NCBI GenBank assembly: GCA_027080605.1
Contig: JALWRO010000222.1
Span: 1 to 15,988 of the forward strand
Length of the DNA: 15,988 bases
Source of the DNA: Campylobacterales bacterium
GTDB lineage: Bacteria; Campylobacterota; Campylobacteria; Campylobacterales; QNZT01
Direction of reading: 5' to 3'
The notes below the pieces were generated by a model. The model was not told the DNA's origin, searched no databases, and was given only the letters and a program-made list of their open reading frames with translations. This document shows positions 14,601-15,988 of this stretch, piece by piece. Numbering within the stretch: position 1 is the first letter of the stretch; each line of letters opens with the position of its first letter. A program made the translations under genes and the position numbers.

Positions 14601-15837
14601 TACTTCTTATAGCTGGAAAGAGGGCAGTACACTTCTTTCATCGAGCAGAGATTTTTCCTACACCTTTCCTCCCGGAAACCATACGATAACACTCACCGTG
14701 ACGGACAATGACGGTGCGACTGCTTCCGATACCGTGCAAGTGACTGTGGAGAGTGTACCGACCGTCAGCTTTACTAAAATCACTTCTCTGACATCGCAAA
14801 CCGGTGCGATTCGTGATATTCATGTAGTGGATCTGGACAATGACAGTGACAACGATCTGGTGGTAGTCAGTGACAATTCCGGCAAACAGGATATCAGCTG
14901 GTATCGCAATGACGGCAATATGACATACGCTTATATGGGAGCGATTTACTCTTATGTCAATGCACACGCCGTGGCGGTCGACGATATTGACGGGGATAAT
15001 TTCCCGGATATTATTTATGGTACGAATGAGTTGCATGTGTGTAAAAACGCAGGTAACCCCTCTACCGTCTCCTTTAACTGTACCGGAAACAGATTACATA
15101 ACGGTTCGGCAGCCGATGATAATTATCAGGCGATTGTCATTGCGGATATGGACGGTGTAAACGGGAAAGATATTGTTGTAGCGACCAAAGCAGTTGCGGA
15201 ACATAAAATCGTTGCATTTTTACAGCAAAATGATCAGAGTTTCAACTCATCAAATACATTGATGCTGGATAATTTACAAACTTCGCCGTTTGATTTCAAT
15301 GCTCCGTATGCCACGTCGCTGGTAGCGGCGGACAATGACAACGACGGTGATACAGATTTGGTATTTACAACATCGGACAGTGATGTTTTCTATCTGCAAA
15401 ATGACCAAAACGGTACCAATATGACAGAAAGCTCTGTACACACCGTTACAAGTACCGACGTATATTTTGCCGATATCGATCACGATAACATGTTGGATAT
15501 CGTTTCTGTACAGGGTGACAGCGGTACATTTCAGTGGGATAAACTCAGTAGCAGCAGTATATTGCCTTCTATAGATCCCCGATATACAATCGATATCGAT
15601 AATGACGGCGCTACCGATGTGGTTCCGAATTTTACATCGACTACCAATATCGCCTGGTATCAGCACAACGGTGACAATGCCAATCCTGCATTTGCGACAA
15701 AAAGTATCGATACTGTACCGTCAGAGAGTGCCGTGCAGGCAGTAAAAGCTGCTGATCTGGACAGTGACGGTGATATCGATATTGTTGCAGGGAATCTTCA
15801 GGGGAATGTGATCATTTACAAGAACAATTTGCAGTAG
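11668..15837 (+). CDS. Large lipoprotein: PKD, nine cadherin-like repeats, seven-motif propeller
   Basis: 1389 residues. A type II signal peptide ends in the lipobox LAGC (C15), and the residue after it is Gly, so outer-membrane anchoring is expected. A PKD-like domain (about 45-130) is followed by nine cadherin/bacterial-Ig-like repeats starting at residues 134, 224, 314, 404, 494, 584, 674, 765 and 855. Each has a ND/NH-x-P linker, an acidic DxDxDP-type calcium site, HGT/HGS and a closing VTITV strand. A second PKD-like domain starts at 945. The C-terminus (1032-1389) has seven DxDxD/N-type FG-GAP/VCBS motifs, as in a seven-bladed calcium-binding propeller. Such proteins are surface adhesins or ligand-binding stalks. 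No type I or type IX secretion signal is visible. Start: ATG at 11668 with weak GGGG upstream. Function inferred. Confidence 0.88.
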   Translation: MKWIATALAVFLAGCGGTSVSHEANSGGMEQSPNRENPKIVKRVEDPSVVVAGDDQHVLEGKSVTLRATPLDREKRFTKFVWKEGDRTLASARQCELTDLGMGMHEILLEAQAADGTTYVDRVQVTIKGEEPGNALPEAKDLHFVTPEDTAFAGALWGSDSDGDPLHYVLVSLPEHGTLSGSPAHMRYIPDPDFYGEDSFLFKTNDGKIDSDLATVSITVEPRNDAPVVNGLQLSTPQEQPLTATLEATDKEGDPLSFSVTQPPLHGTVTLNGAQMVYTPQTGFSGQDSFVYKANDGTEDSPEATVIIDVTQINHPPVVTDVAVQTNEDNTLDIPLTAQDSDGDPVTFRLISAPDFGTMHISGNTLHYQPDPDRFGVETVTYVANDGQVDSAPATVTITVNAQNDAPVASSLNLSTDEDQSATVTLQATDVEHDPLSFAVVSQPQHGSVTISGDQATYTPDASYSGADSFSYKATDGIDDSTPATVSVTVNAVNHLPQLNDMSLSTAQDSALAITLTATDTDNDPLTFFYDSPSHGTLSGSGANLTYTPQSGFSGTDTFQYWVNDTHADSLKHTVTITVTAAGNSAPVASDQSVTVLEDGSVAITLQATDADSDPLTFTVTGNPQHGNVTQSGATVTYTPDANYNGTDILTFTANDGTADSNSATVSIQVDPVNDKPTATAQSISGNEDSNLSIFLIGNDIDGDQLQDLTIVTQPSHGTLSCNGFMCTYAPLANFNGSDTFTYTVSDGSLVSDPATVSVTVNAQNDAPVAVKQSKTLSEDTPVTISLNATDAENDPLTYSIVTSPQYGSVTLSGSSVIYTPLPDFHGMDSFSFKANDGTVDSNIANVNLTINPVNDVPVATSQSLSVNEDNPLSVTLGGSDIDGDTLTYAIMQNPANGTLSGTAPNLTYTPSLNFHGTDYFTYVVNDGTVNSAEANVTITVNSLNDAPVANAGTDITVTDGTPVNLSGYLSEDVDGNITSYSWKEGSTLLSSSRDFSYTFPPGNHTITLTVTDNDGATASDTVQVTVESVPTVSFTKITSLTSQTGAIRDIHVVDLDNDSDNDLVVVSDNSGKQDISWYRNDGNMTYAYMGAIYSYVNAHAVAVDDIDGDNFPDIIYGTNELHVCKNAGNPSTVSFNCTGNRLHNGSAADDNYQAIVIADMDGVNGKDIVVATKAVAEHKIVAFLQQNDQSFNSSNTLMLDNLQTSPFDFNAPYATSLVAADNDNDGDTDLVFTTSDSDVFYLQNDQNGTNMTESSVHTVTSTDVYFADIDHDNMLDIVSVQGDSGTFQWDKLSSSSILPSIDPRYTIDIDNDGATDVVPNFTSTTNIAWYQHNGDNANPAFATKSIDTVPSESAVQAVKAADLDSDGDIDIVAGNLQGNVIIYKNNLQ
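12067..14499 (+). repeat. Nine tandem cadherin-like units of 270 bp
   Basis: The repeats begin at 12067, 12337, 12607, 12877, 13147, 13417, 13687, 13960 and 14230. Eight units are exactly 270 bp and one (13687-13959) is 273 bp. They are diverged at DNA level, so they are old duplications held to a fixed 90-residue module length. The unit has the ND/NH-x-P linker at its start and a DxDxDP acidic patch about 30 residues in. A PKD-like domain begins at 14500 where the next unit would be. Confidence 0.85.
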
Positions 15838-15838
15838 G

Positions 15839-15878
15839 AGAGTGTCAAAGTCTCTGTAAAAAGAGACTTTGACACTCT
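15839..15878. terminator. Perfect 17-bp hairpin between convergent genes
   Basis: AGAGTGTCAAAGTCTCT (15839-15855) is the exact reverse complement of 15862-15878, with a six-base loop GTAAAA. It starts one base after the stop of the lipoprotein gene. Seven As follow, then a T-rich tract (TCTCTCTTTTTCTTT). The As rather than Ts directly after the stem make it a non-ideal plus-strand terminator. Because the gene on the right ends at 15899 on the minus strand, it may serve both directions. Confidence 0.7.
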
Positions 15879-15898
15879 AAAAAAATCTCTCTTTTTCT

Positions 15899-15988
15899 TT
15901 ACTTCCTCTCCGCCTCAAACTTTCCGTCTATCTCATTTGTATGCAGGTTGAAAAACTCCTTCTCTTCAAAATGAAAACTTCCGCTTGC
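15899..15988 (-). CDS. 3' end of an unidentified gene
   Basis: The minus strand has an open frame that enters from the right edge and ends with TAA at 15899-15901. The last 29 residues are hydrophilic (ending DGKFEAERK). The frame is open throughout the 90 bases, and the hairpin at 15839-15878 would lie just beyond its stop. The fragment is too short to assign to a family, and its reality as a gene rests on frame and context only. Confidence 0.5.
   Translation of the reverse strand, partial: ASGSFHFEEKEFFNLHTNEIDGKFEAERK

Noticed and set aside
11668..15837. Type I secretion RTX nonapeptide repeats in the large protein
   Set aside because: The DxDxD motifs are FG-GAP/VCBS-like and not GGXGXD; the protein has a lipobox instead, so type I export is not supported.
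1..15988. tRNA or rRNA genes
   Set aside because: No cloverleaf, TTCGA-type T-loop with matching arms, or ribosomal RNA segment was recognised by eye; the gaps between genes are too short for most of them.

Overview
The window (about 16 kb, near-balanced base composition) reads as a bacterial chromosome segment with dense, mostly chromosomal-core gene content. The gene mix suggests a Campylobacterota (Sulfurovum/Sulfurimonas/Sulfuricurvum-like) organism: a TAXI-type binding protein, a DksA-like protein without zinc cysteines, a selD-selU pair, and many GAF/HD-GYP and cyclase signalling genes. That assignment is an inference from gene style, not from a marker gene.

Layout. 1-133: a terminator-like hairpin and a promoter. 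134-3440 (+): a membrane-anchored TAXI protein, then a tightly packed set (DksA-like, YwbE-like, YaiI/YqxD-like, two half-permeases) in which each stop overlaps the next start. 3409-3873 (-): a small HAD protein resembling the soluble P-type-ATPase-like family, overlapping the permease end by 32 bases. 3916-4043: a 128-bp element with perfect 23-bp terminal inverted repeats and a structured interior. 4072-6195 (+): selD and selU, which make selenophosphate and use it for 2-selenouridine in tRNA. 6197-7014 (-): a toxin-antitoxin pair (DUF3368 PIN-like toxin; antitoxin that looks like a Phd/UPF0175 fusion) with a strong promoter and a palindromic operator candidate. 7081-11545 (-): a CHASE2 adenylate cyclase whose 3' end overlaps a 780-residue protein with class II cyclic-nucleotide phosphodiesterase, GAF and HD-GYP domains. 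11668-15837 (+): a very large lipoprotein with two PKD-like domains, nine cadherin-like repeats of 90-91 residues and a C-terminal seven-motif FG-GAP/VCBS propeller. 15839-15878: a perfect 17-bp hairpin between convergent genes. 15899-15988 (-): the 3' end of an unidentified gene.

How the parts fit together. The most interesting unit is the cyclase / phosphodiesterase-GAF-HD-GYP pair: one transcript appears to encode cAMP synthesis under a periplasmic sensor, cAMP breakdown, and c-di-GMP breakdown, next to a divergently transcribed surface lipoprotein of the kind often controlled by second messengers. The second candidate is the 128-bp inverted-repeat element between the HAD gene and selD, which looks like a MITE or a folded RNA and may supply promoter parts to its neighbours. 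A third signal is strong enrichment of the octamer TCATGAAG across the first 11.7 kb.
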